DNA of 64,000 nucleotides, taken from assembly GCA_047345645.1 (NCBI GenBank), contig JBLEFH010000001.1; one strand, given 5' to 3'. Below are positions 33,691 to 42,964 of the stretch, piece by piece. The stretch's first letter is position 1. The number at the start of each line of letters is the position of its first letter. The notes below the pieces were generated by a model. The model searched no databases, was not told the origin of the DNA, and worked only from the letters and a program-made list of their open reading frames with translations. A program made the position numbers and the translations under genes. Origin of the DNA: JBLEFH01 sp047345645 (GTDB lineage Bacteria; Pseudomonadota; Alphaproteobacteria; Rhodobacterales; Rhodobacteraceae).

Positions 33691-33996
33691 TCAGTCGTCG
33701 AGCTCCAGATTAAGCAGCGTTGCACCGAGGCATTTCCCATGCGCATCGAGTGCCAGAGACCGGGTCACACCGCCCGACAGCGCGCCTCGAAGAACGAAAT
33801 TCATCGCGTGAAGCTGCGGGAGCAGATAGCGCCGCACTTCGCTCACGCCGAGCGCTTGAAAATACGCCGCGATACGGTCTTCGGTGAGTTCCGCTTCCAA
33901 TCGCGGCCAGTCTTCGGGGCGATACGCGATGACGGAGATATTCGACATATCCCCTTTGTCACCCGTGCGCGCATGGGCCAGTTCTCGAAGTCGCAT
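33691..33996 (-). CDS. AtuA-associated small protein (AtuA C-terminal-like, ferredoxin-like fold)
   Basis: 101 residues, MRLRELAHARTGDKGDMSNISV at the start and ALDAHGKCLGATLLNLEL at the end. This is the domain that is fused to, or encoded next to, AtuA/DUF1446 proteins. The GDKGD loop and the late His are conserved. It starts one base after the AtuA stop, so the two make one functional unit. The activity is not established. Confidence 0.82.
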   Translation of the reverse strand: MRLRELAHARTGDKGDMSNISVIAYRPEDWPRLEAELTEDRIAAYFQALGVSEVRRYLLPQLHAMNFVLRGALSGGVTRSLALDAHGKCLGATLLNLELDD

Positions 33997-33997
33997 C

Positions 33998-35326
33998 TCA
34001 CACCTCCCAGATTTCGAATTGCGTCGGCACGTCGGACGCGGGCATGAATCCCGAGGCGATCCCGATTACTTCGCGCACGCGGCCCGTTACGCCGCCGCCG
34101 CCGGATGGCCCGCAGAGATACAGTCCCTCGACTTCTTCGGCCACGCGCGCGGCTGTGTCTTTCGAGAGGCAGCGGGCTGCGAAGCGCATGCGAACTTCGT
34201 TGGGTTCAACATTGTTTTCCGAAGGCAGCGGCGTGACGGAATTATAGCCTATCAACTCGCCCCGTTGCTCCAGCACCTCGCCGCTCAGCGGTTGGAGACG
34301 CGCTTGAATAAGGTCAATCGCAAGCTGGCCGCGAGCGATACATCCGGGGCCAGCATAAGAAATCTGACCCTCGCCGATCCAGCCGTCTCGATAGCCGACG
34401 GAAATCTTGAATGAGCCACTTGGCGCGTGGCCCGTTGCACCCGAGACGGCCACGCGGTCAGGACCAATCTCCTCAAACTGAACCTTGGAAAAATCCGCGA
34501 TGACATCGGGCTGCAAATACGCCGCCGGGTCGTGGATTTCATAAACCAACTGCTCGGTGCAGGTTGCTTTGCTGACGCCGCCACCGGTGCCATCCAGTTT
34601 GGTGATCACCGCGTTTCCATCTGCGGTGACCTCTGCAATCGGGAAGCCGATATGCGCGAGATCAGCGACGTCTTTATAGCCGGGGTCCGCAAAATAGCCG
34701 CCGGTGATCTGGGCGCCGCATTCCAGCAAATGCCCAATCAACGTACCTTTCCCGAGTTTGTCCCAATCATCCATCGCCCAGCCGAATTCATGGATGAGCG
34801 GCGCGAGGAACAGTGCGGGATCTGAGGCGCGGCCGCAGATGACGACATCCGCACCCGCATCCAGTGCGGCAACAATCGCGCTCGTCCCGATATAAGCGTT
34901 GGCCGAAACCAGTTTGTCGCCGAGCGCTGTGGCGGGAGCGCCGGTTTCCTGCAGCTCTAGCGCCTCCGCATGCGCAAAGACATCGTCGCCGGTCACCGCC
35001 GCCACCTTAAGGCCCTTGAGGCCAAGATCCGCCGCCACTTCGCGAAGTTTATGCGCAGCGGCAACAGGGTTGGCCGCGCCCATATTGCTCACGATCCGGG
35101 TGCCGTTCTTCTGGCAAGCCGGTAGGACTGCGCGCATACGCCGCTCAAGCATCCGGTCATAGCCGCTGTCCGGGTCTTCCAACTTCGCCTGTTGCGCCAA
35201 GGCAATCGTCCGCTCCGCCAGACATTCGAACACGAGATAGTCCAGCTCTCCACGCTCCGCCAAATCCTGCGCGGGTTCGATCCTGTCGCCTGCAAATCCG
35301 GCGCCTGCTCCGATCCTGATCATCAT
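33998..35326 (-). CDS. AtuA family protein (DUF1446)
   Basis: 442 residues. Conserved pieces include RIGAGAGFAGDRIEPAQ, YLVFECLAERTIALAQ, GLKGLKVAAVTGDDV and GRASDPALFLAPLIHEFGW, and the Gly-rich FAGPGC-like YAGPGCIARG. AtuA is named from acyclic terpene utilisation in Pseudomonas, but its reaction is unknown. The start overlaps the TRAP permease stop (ATGA) and has AAGGAGG 7 nt upstream. It belongs to the operon TAXI binding protein - TRAP permease - AtuA - AtuA C-partner - 3HB oligomer hydrolase-like. Confidence 0.87.
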   Translation of the reverse strand: MMIRIGAGAGFAGDRIEPAQDLAERGELDYLVFECLAERTIALAQQAKLEDPDSGYDRMLERRMRAVLPACQKNGTRIVSNMGAANPVAAAHKLREVAADLGLKGLKVAAVTGDDVFAHAEALELQETGAPATALGDKLVSANAYIGTSAIVAALDAGADVVICGRASDPALFLAPLIHEFGWAMDDWDKLGKGTLIGHLLECGAQITGGYFADPGYKDVADLAHIGFPIAEVTADGNAVITKLDGTGGGVSKATCTEQLVYEIHDPAAYLQPDVIADFSKVQFEEIGPDRVAVSGATGHAPSGSFKISVGYRDGWIGEGQISYAGPGCIARGQLAIDLIQARLQPLSGEVLEQRGELIGYNSVTPLPSENNVEPNEVRMRFAARCLSKDTAARVAEEVEGLYLCGPSGGGGVTGRVREVIGIASGFMPASDVPTQFEIWEV

Positions 35327-37182
35327 GTCAGAGCCTCCTTCTTTCTGTGCGTCAGAATGTAGGCAGCGGCGAGGATGACCAGCGAAGACAGTGACGCCAG
35401 CGGGTGAGGCCAGATCGCGAGAACAATCACGAGCGCGAGGATGGCCACATCAGCGAGCCGGTTTCCAGTCAGCTTCGTGCGCGCAAGTAGCGCCGGGATG
35501 GCGAGAACAAGCGCGAGACCCGCGACCACCGCTTGAAGGATCCCAAACGCGCCGCCCTGCATCGTCATGCCCGGATAAAGCAGCAGCAGGAAGGGCACGA
35601 CATAGGTGACCGCGGCAAGACGCACAGCTTCACCTGCCGCTGGCAGCCAGTTCGTGTTCGCGATGCCCGAGCCTACGAAAACAGCCACACAGACGGGCGG
35701 CGTGATCACCGAGACGGTTGCAAAGTAGAAGACGAAAAGATGGGCCGCGAGAGGCGGAACGCCGACACCGGTGAGCGCGGGCGCCAAGGTCGCTGCAACC
35801 AGCACATAAGCCGCAGTCGTCGGCAGACCCATCCCCATGATGAGGCAAATCACGCCGACGATCAGCGCCACCAGCACCGTCGAGTCGCCCGCCATACTTA
35901 CGATGAGCGAGGACAGTGTGACGCCGATCCCGGTGAGATTGATCATCGACACCAGCACCTGCGCACCCGCGAGAAGAACGCCGATGATCACCATGCCCTT
36001 ACCCGCATCTTCGAGGCCGGAAACAATACGCCCAACCATCTCACGCAGCGAGAGGCGGCCTGCTTGCGTGCCGATGAAAGCGACAAGCAGTCCGATCACG
36101 CCATAGAAGGCGGAGGTCGCGATCGACCGCCCAAGATAGATACCGATGCCAAGTCCGCCCAAGGCGCAGAGGATCGGAAGCACGCGGCGCGGCGCAAGGA
36201 CGAGTGACCAGGCGGGCAACTCTTCCTCCGGCAAGACTGCCAGATTGCGCCGGATCGCGACGAAATGCACCGTCATGAAGACGGAAACGTAGAAAAGAAC
36301 GGCGGGGAGGATCGCGCCGACGATTATGGTCCAATAGGACATGCCGAGAATTTCGGCCATCACGAAGGCGGCGGCCCCCATGATGGGCGGCGCGATCTGC
36401 CCGCCGGTTGAGGCCACAGCTTCCACCGCCGCCGCGAAGGGACGCGGATAGCCGAGGCGGATCATCATCGGAATAGTGAAATTGCCCGTGGTGGCCACAT
36501 TGGCGACCGCAGAGCCGGAAATCATTCCGAAAAGGCCGCTGGCGATGGTGGCGATTTTCGCCGCGCCGCCGGGTTGGCGGCCACCGACGCGCATCGCGAA
36601 ATCCATGAAGGCTTGTCCTCCGCCGGTATGAAGCAAGAGCGCCCCGAAAAGAACGAAGGCGGCAATGACCGTGGCGGCAACACCGGTGAGCATTCCCCAG
36701 ATTCCGAGGTCACCCAAAAAGATGGTCTCCGTCACGAAGGCCGCGTCGAATCCGCGATGTCCGAGCGCACCCGGGAGGCCATCACCAAAGAGGGCATAGG
36801 CAAGGCCGAGCAGCACAAGAATGGGGAAAATCAATCCCACAGTGCGGCGGCCTAACTCCAGCACCGCCCCCACGAGACCGACCGTGAGCGCCATGTCGAG
36901 CGGTGTCGCCCAAGGCAGCGACCCCATGATCGTCTCATAATTCCAGATGATATAGCCGCAGGCGATCACGGTGATCGCGGCGAGGGCAAGGTCCACAATC
37001 AGACCAATTGGCCGCCATGTGGTGCCTTGCCCCAGCGGATAAAGCGCAAATCCCAGACAACAGACCAGCGCCAGAAAGATCGCACGCTGGACCAGCCCCT
37101 CGAAGGGGCCGACCGCAGCGGTGTAGAAAACGAACGCGCCAACTAGGATAGCGAGCGCCGTCTGAAATCGCGCAAGGGTCAT
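35323..37182 (-). CDS. TRAP transporter fused permease (4TM/12TM)
   Basis: 619 residues with about 16-18 predicted membrane helices. The N-terminal quarter is the small DctQ-like part and the rest the DctM-like large part (GLFGMISGSAVANVATTGNFTIPMM, GGQIAPPIMGAAAFVMAEI, GMGLPTTAAYVL). Such fusions pair with TAXI binding proteins. It starts 3 bp after the TAXI gene. Ion-driven uptake of an organic acid; substrate unknown. Confidence 0.93.
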   Translation of the reverse strand: MTLARFQTALAILVGAFVFYTAAVGPFEGLVQRAIFLALVCCLGFALYPLGQGTTWRPIGLIVDLALAAITVIACGYIIWNYETIMGSLPWATPLDMALTVGLVGAVLELGRRTVGLIFPILVLLGLAYALFGDGLPGALGHRGFDAAFVTETIFLGDLGIWGMLTGVAATVIAAFVLFGALLLHTGGGQAFMDFAMRVGGRQPGGAAKIATIASGLFGMISGSAVANVATTGNFTIPMMIRLGYPRPFAAAVEAVASTGGQIAPPIMGAAAFVMAEILGMSYWTIIVGAILPAVLFYVSVFMTVHFVAIRRNLAVLPEEELPAWSLVLAPRRVLPILCALGGLGIGIYLGRSIATSAFYGVIGLLVAFIGTQAGRLSLREMVGRIVSGLEDAGKGMVIIGVLLAGAQVLVSMINLTGIGVTLSSLIVSMAGDSTVLVALIVGVICLIMGMGLPTTAAYVLVAATLAPALTGVGVPPLAAHLFVFYFATVSVITPPVCVAVFVGSGIANTNWLPAAGEAVRLAAVTYVVPFLLLLYPGMTMQGGAFGILQAVVAGLALVLAIPALLARTKLTGNRLADVAILALVIVLAIWPHPLASLSSLVILAAAYILTHRKKEALT

Positions 37183-37185
37183 GGG

Positions 37186-38148
37186 TCAGTCCTGCGGCTG
37201 AAGTTTTTCGGGAAGGTCGAAGCCGTTTTCCTCGAACCAACGCGCCGCGCCCGGATGCAGCGGGATCGTGCCATATTCGAGGGTCATTTCGGCCAGATCG
37301 TCTTCTTTCAGGCTCGCCATCGCGTTGGCCTGCGCTGTTTCGTCGGCCATGATTGCCGCGACGATGTTGTAGGCGGTTTCCTCATCCATCGTGGACGGTG
37401 CGCCGACACCGACACCGAAACTCCATGTCGTATAGGCCGGAATGCCATCCGCTGCGCCCTCGGGCACATCAATGACCGAAATATCCGGCATCTCCTGGCG
37501 CAGAGTCTCCGCCTGTTCCGGCGTCAGACCCAGAACATCAATGTCGGTCGATGTGGCGATATCCATAGTCGAGCCATCAAGTTTCATGCCCGAGCCCGAC
37601 TTCACATAGGCCGCGACGCGGTTGTCCTTGATCGCGCCGACGATATCGGTGGTCGATCCGCGCACATAGTCGCCCGAGAGGCCGAGGGTTTCAAACACAG
37701 CTTCGGTGGTCGACTCCGTCGCCGAGCCGCGGATGCCCGGATTGAAGCGGACGGATTGCAGCCCTTCGAGGCTATCGACGCCTGCATCGGCGCGCACGAT
37801 CACGTTTTGCGGGGCGTTGGTGTAGACCCAAAGCAACCGCAGATCCTGGGCATTGTCTTCGAATTCATGCGTTCCGGCAAAGGCGTGTTGCGCTGTGTTT
37901 GTGGTGACGAGCCCGAGATCGACCTGATCGCGAGACATGCGGCGAATGTTGTCCATCGTTGCACCTGTCTCCACGACCGAGGCGGAAAAGCCGTCGACAT
38001 TTTCATTGATCAATTGGCCGACGGCGACGAAGTAGCCGTAATGGCTCGACGACGCAGAGGTCGAGCCGATAAGAATATCCTGATCCTGCGCAAGGGCCGC
38101 CGTGGATAGAATGGTCGCGCTTGTCAGCGCCAAAAGTGCAGATTTCAT
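37186..38148 (-). CDS. TAXI family TRAP transporter solute-binding protein
   Basis: About 320 residues from ATG 38148 with GGGAG upstream; the signal peptide runs to LAQ-DQD. The TAXI pattern is visible: LIGSTSASSSHYGYFVAVGQLI, the ETGATMDNIRRMSRDQVDLGLV segment, and the C-terminal LHPGAARWFEENG. First gene of the TAXI-AtuA operon, divergent from a LysR-type regulator with a 94-bp gap. It probably binds an organic acid or ester-derived acid. Confidence 0.92.
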   Translation of the reverse strand: MKSALLALTSATILSTAALAQDQDILIGSTSASSSHYGYFVAVGQLINENVDGFSASVVETGATMDNIRRMSRDQVDLGLVTTNTAQHAFAGTHEFEDNAQDLRLLWVYTNAPQNVIVRADAGVDSLEGLQSVRFNPGIRGSATESTTEAVFETLGLSGDYVRGSTTDIVGAIKDNRVAAYVKSGSGMKLDGSTMDIATSTDIDVLGLTPEQAETLRQEMPDISVIDVPEGAADGIPAYTTWSFGVGVGAPSTMDEETAYNIVAAIMADETAQANAMASLKEDDLAEMTLEYGTIPLHPGAARWFEENGFDLPEKLQPQD

Positions 38149-38208
38149 GTTGTTCTCCCAAATCCGGCCTCTGTCGGGCCATGGCTTCAGGATGGGGTAG
38201 CAAAACCG

Positions 38209-38223
38209 TTGCGTGAAGTGCAA
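38209..38223. promoter_or_regulatory. Candidate LysR-type site, TTGC-N7-GCAA
   Basis: TTGCGTGAAGTGCAA is an inverted repeat in the 94-bp gap between the divergent TAXI gene and LysR gene, the expected place for a LysR operator of the T-N11-A class. Confidence 0.4.
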
Positions 38224-38242
38224 TTTTGTTAATTATAGGTGC

Positions 38243-39142
38243 ATGGAAAGCAATAATATCTCTTTGACCGACTTCAAGATCGTTGTGGCACTGCAGGAGA
38301 CGGGATCATTTCGTGCTGCGGCAGACACACTTGGCCTCTCCCCATCCGCCTTGTCGCGCCACGTTGCCGGGCTGGAAAGCCGGTTGAATACGCGGCTGTT
38401 CGACCGGGACACCCGCAATGTCGCGCCAACCGCGCAAGGGGATGTTTTCGCGAATATTTCCAGGCGGATGATCAATGAAGCGCAGGACGCGCTCCGCGAA
38501 TTCGATGCCTATATGTCGGCGCGATCGGGACGCCTCACGATCGCCGGGCTGCCCTCTGTGACCGCCGGTTTTCTTCCCGATATTCTCAAAGCCTTCGTCG
38601 CCAAATATCCGGATATCGACCTGCAAATCATCGACGCGCTTTCGGGCAGCGTCCTAGATGCTGTCGAGAGCGGAATCGCCGATGTAGGCTTCACCGCAGG
38701 CACCGTCACGACGCGCGAGCGACTCGACTTTCAGCCCATCATGAATGACGCCTTCGTCGCGGTCGGCCTCGCTGATGGGCCGCTCCAAGAGGATCGCGCT
38801 TTCAAATGGTCGGAACTCGTCGGCATGCCCTTCATCGCGATGGCCGGAGGGACGAGCGTGCGCGAACTTCTGAACGGCGCCTGCCTTCGTATAGGTGCCC
38901 AGCTCAACCCGCGGTTTGAGGTCTCGCATCTCGCCACCGCTGGCGCGTTGGTCTCGGCTGGCCTCGGCATCACCGCGCTGCCCACCCTGACGCTCCCCGT
39001 TCTCCAAATGGAAAGCCTCGTGACACGAGACATCGTCGATTTCGGCGCAACCCGCCGCATCGGCCTCGTCAGACGCGCCGGGCGCGCCCTCTCCCCCGCC
39101 GCCGCCGCCTTTTGCGATCTGGTGAAGCAGGCGAGGAGATAG
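38243..39142 (+). CDS. LysR-family transcriptional regulator (divergent from TAXI-AtuA operon)
   Basis: About 299 residues from ATG 38243 (TAGG upstream). The helix-turn-helix is DFKIVVALQETGSFRAAADTLGLSPSALSRHVAGLESRLNTRLFDRDTRNV, with a LysR effector domain after it. Placed back to back with the TAXI-TRAP operon it most likely controls that operon. Confidence 0.9.
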   Translation: MESNNISLTDFKIVVALQETGSFRAAADTLGLSPSALSRHVAGLESRLNTRLFDRDTRNVAPTAQGDVFANISRRMINEAQDALREFDAYMSARSGRLTIAGLPSVTAGFLPDILKAFVAKYPDIDLQIIDALSGSVLDAVESGIADVGFTAGTVTTRERLDFQPIMNDAFVAVGLADGPLQEDRAFKWSELVGMPFIAMAGGTSVRELLNGACLRIGAQLNPRFEVSHLATAGALVSAGLGITALPTLTLPVLQMESLVTRDIVDFGATRRIGLVRRAGRALSPAAAAFCDLVKQARR

Positions 39143-39165
39143 AGCACCCGATCATCATGCATGTC

Positions 39166-40119
39166 TTACTGATGATGCGCGAACATCGGTGCGCCGGATA
39201 TATTCAACTTCGCAGGCAATTCTGCGCGCAAAATGCTCCCGCTGTCAGATTCCGTAATATATAAAAACCGTCCATCATCCCCGCCAAACGCGCAATTTGT
39301 CGTTCCAAGCCCGCGCGGCGAGCGAATGATTGCAACCGGTCGCCCAAGATCGTCATGCACCCAAACGAGACCCATCCCTGTCTGGCACACCAACACACCG
39401 TTTTGCGACGTGAGCGCCAAACCATCGGGACCTGCGCGCCCCCCGGAGAATTGCAGAAATAGTCCCGCCTTATTCACCCGCCCGCTCGGCGAGATGGGTA
39501 GCCTCCAGACGGCGTTGGCGCGGGTGACCGCCAGAAACAGCACATGTTCATTCAGATCAAGCACCAAGCCGTTTGGACTTGGCACCTTATCTATGAGGCA
39601 GCGCAATGCGCCCGTCTCCGGCTCCCAGCGAAAGACTCGGCCGGAAGGATCATGTAGGCCAGTTTGCCCTTGGTCCGTGAAATAGAGCGCGCCATCCGCG
39701 CCGAAATGCAGATCATTGCAGCCCTTGAAACCTTCCGTGTCGCAATCCGCCAGCGCCGCCGAGACGGCGCCTGTGGCAGGATCAAGATGCACGATCCCGT
39801 TCTGGAAATCGGCGATGAAAATCCTGCCATCGGCGTGGATTTTCAGCCCGTTTGGTTGGCCATCATATTCCGCCATCTGGGTGATCTGCCCGCTCGGGTC
39901 CGCCCTGAAGATGCGCCCGAACGGGATATCGACAAACCACAGATTGCCATCGCGATCGAAAGACGGGCCTTCGATAAAGCTGTCCACAGTCGCGCCGCGC
40001 CGGTTCTTTTCGGCCCAGTAAGACGCCACGCCGGGCCGGCGCAATGCGGGAGGCAACTCTGCGAAAACCTCCGCGTCAATCACCACGGGATCTGGAAATG
40101 GATATGTCATAACGGTCAT
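39166..40119 (-). CDS. SMP-30/gluconolactonase/LRE family protein
   Basis: 317 residues forming a six-bladed propeller: FIEGPSFDRDGNLWFVDIPFGRIFR (metal Glu), GQPNGLKIHADGRIFIADFQNGI, GCNDLHFGADGALYFTDQG, SPNGLVLDLNEHVLFLA and GPDGLALTSQNGVLV. No signal peptide, so cytosolic lactone hydrolysis is likely. Start overlaps the DctM stop (ATGA), same operon. Paired with an upstream periplasmic MBL hydrolase it suggests lactone uptake and opening. Confidence 0.9.
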   Translation of the reverse strand: MTVMTYPFPDPVVIDAEVFAELPPALRRPGVASYWAEKNRRGATVDSFIEGPSFDRDGNLWFVDIPFGRIFRADPSGQITQMAEYDGQPNGLKIHADGRIFIADFQNGIVHLDPATGAVSAALADCDTEGFKGCNDLHFGADGALYFTDQGQTGLHDPSGRVFRWEPETGALRCLIDKVPSPNGLVLDLNEHVLFLAVTRANAVWRLPISPSGRVNKAGLFLQFSGGRAGPDGLALTSQNGVLVCQTGMGLVWVHDDLGRPVAIIRSPRGLGTTNCAFGGDDGRFLYITESDSGSILRAELPAKLNISGAPMFAHHQ

Positions 40120-41408
40120 CCTATGGTGATGGAGGGCAGGTAAAGCGCGATTTGCGGGAAGGCGATCATCAACAGGATAAACAGCAGAATGATCGCAAAG
40201 AAGGGCAGCGTGCCCATGATCACATCCTCTACTTTCACCTCATCGGACGAGCTTGCGACGACGAAAAGGATGACACCTAGTGGCGGCGTAAGCTGGCCCA
40301 GTTCAACAAGGATCACAACAAAAACACCGAACCAGATCGGGTCGACGCCGAGAGCCGAAAGCGCTGGAAAGATGACCGGAACGATAATCGCAATCATTCC
40401 CAAGCCTTCCATGAAGCAGCCCAGAATGGCGAACACCACCATGATGATCAGCAGGAAGGCCGTGCGGGAGACATTTGCCTCCTCAAGATAGGTCACCAGT
40501 TCCTCACCGATTCCGGAGATCGCTGTGGCGTAGGCGAAGATCATTGAGGTGAAGACGATGAAGAGAATGTTGCCGCTCATTGAGACGGTGCGCGAGAGCG
40601 CGCCTTTCAGCAAATCGACGTTGAGGCGGCGATAGATCGCGGCGATGACGACCGCCCCGATCACACCGACCGCGCCCGCCTCGGTGGGCGTGGCGATGCC
40701 GCCATAGATGCTGCCCAGAACAACGATGATCAGAAGCAGGAAAGGAACGATATCGAGAAGCGCCGCTCCGAGTTCGGCAGGGGTGGATTTCGTCATATCT
40801 TTCGGCGCCAGATCGGCATTTATGGACGCGCGGAGCATGATGAACCCCATATACATCAGCGCCAGAACAATGCCCGGAATAAGCCCGGCCGCGAAAAGGC
40901 GCGCGATAGAGGTTTCTGTAAAGGTCGCATAAATAATCATGGTGATGGAGGGCGGGATGAGAATGCCGAGCGTTCCGCCCGCCGCGAGCGAGCCCGCAAT
41001 CAGGCGGCGATTGTAGCCGCGCGCGGAGAGTTCGGGCAGCGCAACGGTGGACATCGCGGCTGCCGTGGGCGCACTGCCTCCCGAGATCGCAGCAAATATA
41101 CCGCTTCCTGCAATATTGGTGTGCAAGAGCCCGCCGGGCAAACGCCGCATAAACGGCGCAACACCGTTATAGAGCCGCGTGCTGAGGCCCGACCCGAGAA
41201 GGATTTCGGCCATGAGAACAAAGAGCGGGATCGCGGCCAGTGTAAAGCTGTTGGCCGAGCCCCAACTGACGATACCGATTGCTTTCCATCCGCCAAAGCC
41301 TTGCAGCAGCCAGATGTAGAATAGGCCCGCACCGGCGACGGCGAACTGCACCCACATGCCGCCGAGAATAAGACCGATGAGCAGCCCAAATGCGAGGATA
41401 GCTTCCAT
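40116..41408 (-). CDS. dctM: TRAP transporter large permease (DctM)
   Basis: 430 residues with about 12 helices. DctM signatures present: PLFVLMAEILLGSGL, GGLLHTNIAGSGIFAAISGGSAPTAAAMSTVALPEL, YATFTETSIARLFAAGLIPG and GTPTEAGAVGVIGA-like ATPTEAGAVG. Start overlaps the DctQ stop by one base. Imports an organic acid using the sodium gradient together with DctP and DctQ. Confidence 0.94.
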   Translation of the reverse strand: MEAILAFGLLIGLILGGMWVQFAVAGAGLFYIWLLQGFGGWKAIGIVSWGSANSFTLAAIPLFVLMAEILLGSGLSTRLYNGVAPFMRRLPGGLLHTNIAGSGIFAAISGGSAPTAAAMSTVALPELSARGYNRRLIAGSLAAGGTLGILIPPSITMIIYATFTETSIARLFAAGLIPGIVLALMYMGFIMLRASINADLAPKDMTKSTPAELGAALLDIVPFLLLIIVVLGSIYGGIATPTEAGAVGVIGAVVIAAIYRRLNVDLLKGALSRTVSMSGNILFIVFTSMIFAYATAISGIGEELVTYLEEANVSRTAFLLIIMVVFAILGCFMEGLGMIAIIVPVIFPALSALGVDPIWFGVFVVILVELGQLTPPLGVILFVVASSSDEVKVEDVIMGTLPFFAIILLFILLMIAFPQIALYLPSITIG

Positions 41409-41926
41409 TATTCATCTCCCTCGGTCGCACGGAATGTCAGTACGATTTGCTCGATCAGAAAGATCGCGATGAAGGCAAAGCCCGTTGGCATGAGGAATTG
41501 CGGGATCCAGAGCGGGGTGCGCAGCACAGTCGGCGCGAATTTCCCGCGATCCAGGGAACTGAGCATCACATCCGCGGTTTTCCAGACAAAAACGACGCAC
41601 ATGAGCAGTGCCGCCAGCGCGAATAGGCGGCGCAGCCAAGTCCGGACAGGTGGCGATAAAGCGTTGAACAGGAAATTTACTTGGAAAAGGGCGCCAGCAC
41701 GCAGAGCAAGCGCCGCACCGAAAAAAGTCAGCATCACGACGAAATAGCCGGTGAGTTCCTCGGCAAAGCCCAGCGAGATATTCGCCGTGCTGCGCAGGAA
41801 AGCTTCGCCGCTGACGAGGATCACGAGGGCGACGAGAACGATCCCCGTCGCAATCTTGGTGATCTTCGCAAGAAGGTCAAAGAGCGGACCGGCCGAAGCC
41901 GGTCCTTTCACGTTGTGCATTTCCAT
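41408..41926 (-). CDS. dctQ: TRAP transporter small permease (DctQ)
   Basis: About 172 residues from ATG 41926, one base after the DctP stop. Four helices; GEAFLRSTANISLGFAEELTGYFVVMLTFFGAALAL is the DctQ core. A perfect 8-bp hairpin stem (41886-41905) lies in its first codons, which code for Gly/Pro-rich residues. The longer reading with ATG further upstream would overlap DctP by over 100 bp and is unlikely. Confidence 0.9.
   Translation of the reverse strand: MEMHNVKGPASAGPLFDLLAKITKIATGIVLVALVILVSGEAFLRSTANISLGFAEELTGYFVVMLTFFGAALALRAGALFQVNFLFNALSPPVRTWLRRLFALAALLMCVVFVWKTADVMLSSLDRGKFAPTVLRTPLWIPQFLMPTGFAFIAIFLIEQIVLTFRATEGDE
41886..41905 (-). terminator. Hairpin within the start of dctQ, possible attenuator
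   Basis: GGACCGGC and GCCGGTCC pair perfectly with loop CGAA, 23 bp after the dctP stop. The T-run downstream is weak. Such hairpins between binding-protein and permease genes keep the binding protein in excess. Confidence 0.4.
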
Positions 41927-41927
41927 C

Positions 41928-42902
41928 TCATTTACCAATCGCTTCACGCACCAGCGCCAGCGCCTCTTCATATTCCGGGCCGTTTTCGCTGGCCCAGCTT
42001 TCCCAGAACGGAGCGAGCTTCTCGCGCGCAGCTTCGGCATCACCTTCGGCGGCCTCGGTGATGGTCATGCCGGATTCGGCCTGCGCGGCTTTCTGCGCTT
42101 CCTCATCTTCAAGAAATTCCGCCGTGATCGAAGCGCCTTCTTCCGTCACGATGTCCTGCAAAGCTTGCTGGTCTTCCGCGCTCAACGCGTCGAAGGAGTC
42201 CGTATTCGCAATGATCATCGAGTTGCCGTAATTCACCGCAAACCGATAGTTATATGGCAGGAATTCATGCCAGTTCTTGGCGCCGCCCGCACTCGCGGTC
42301 AGAACACCGTCGATCACACCGCGCTCAAGCGAAGTAGGAACCTCGCTCCCCGAAAGCGTGATCGGGGCGCCTGCAAATTCCTCGACAAACTGGCCTTGCT
42401 CGGGCGAGGTGACGCGGATCTTGTGACCTGAAAGATCGTCGAGGCTGTCGATTTCGAAGGTGGTGAACAAAACCTGTTGCGGGTAGCGATAGCCGCCCAG
42501 CAGTGTGACGCCCTGTTCGGCGAAGGCTTCTGTCAGGATCGGCTCCATAGCCGCATAAGCCGCATCCCATTCCTCATCATTCTCGATCAGCATCGGCAGG
42601 CTCAGAACCCGCGCGATCGGCACATTGCCGGAGAAGAAGAAATCCGCAGCGAAATCGACAATTCCGTCGCCCACGGCCTGCGTAATGTCAGAGGACGCAA
42701 TTTGCAGAGTCTTGCCAAGATGGATGGTGATCTCCAGCTCGCCGTCGGTTTCTTCCGCGACGCGTTCGCTGATCCGGTTCATCCCCTTCACTGCGGCGGT
42801 GGTCGATACGGCCGAATAGGTATAGCCGGTCCAGTTAGCGGCATTGGCGAGCCCCGCGGTCAGCGTGAGCGCGACGATGGATGTGAGGGTCGTGAGTTTC
42901 AT
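41928..42902 (-). CDS. dctP: TRAP transporter solute-binding protein (DctP)
   Basis: About 324 residues from ATG 42902 with AAAGGAAA upstream; signal peptide ends at LANA-AN. DctP pattern: ISERVAEETDGELEITIHLGKTL, GIVDFAADFFFSGN, LDDLSGHKIRVTSPEQGQFVEEF (the arginine that binds carboxylate) and ASAGGAKNWHEFLPYNYRF. First of dctPQM, 62 bp after the MBL-fold gene. Carboxylate ligand unknown. Confidence 0.92.
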   Translation of the reverse strand: MKLTTLTSIVALTLTAGLANAANWTGYTYSAVSTTAAVKGMNRISERVAEETDGELEITIHLGKTLQIASSDITQAVGDGIVDFAADFFFSGNVPIARVLSLPMLIENDEEWDAAYAAMEPILTEAFAEQGVTLLGGYRYPQQVLFTTFEIDSLDDLSGHKIRVTSPEQGQFVEEFAGAPITLSGSEVPTSLERGVIDGVLTASAGGAKNWHEFLPYNYRFAVNYGNSMIIANTDSFDALSAEDQQALQDIVTEEGASITAEFLEDEEAQKAAQAESGMTITEAAEGDAEAAREKLAPFWESWASENGPEYEEALALVREAIGK

Positions 42903-42964
42903 GGTTGATTTCCTTTCGATGTTCAAAAGGGCGCCGCAACAGCGAAGCCCGAAGATTTTCGCGA

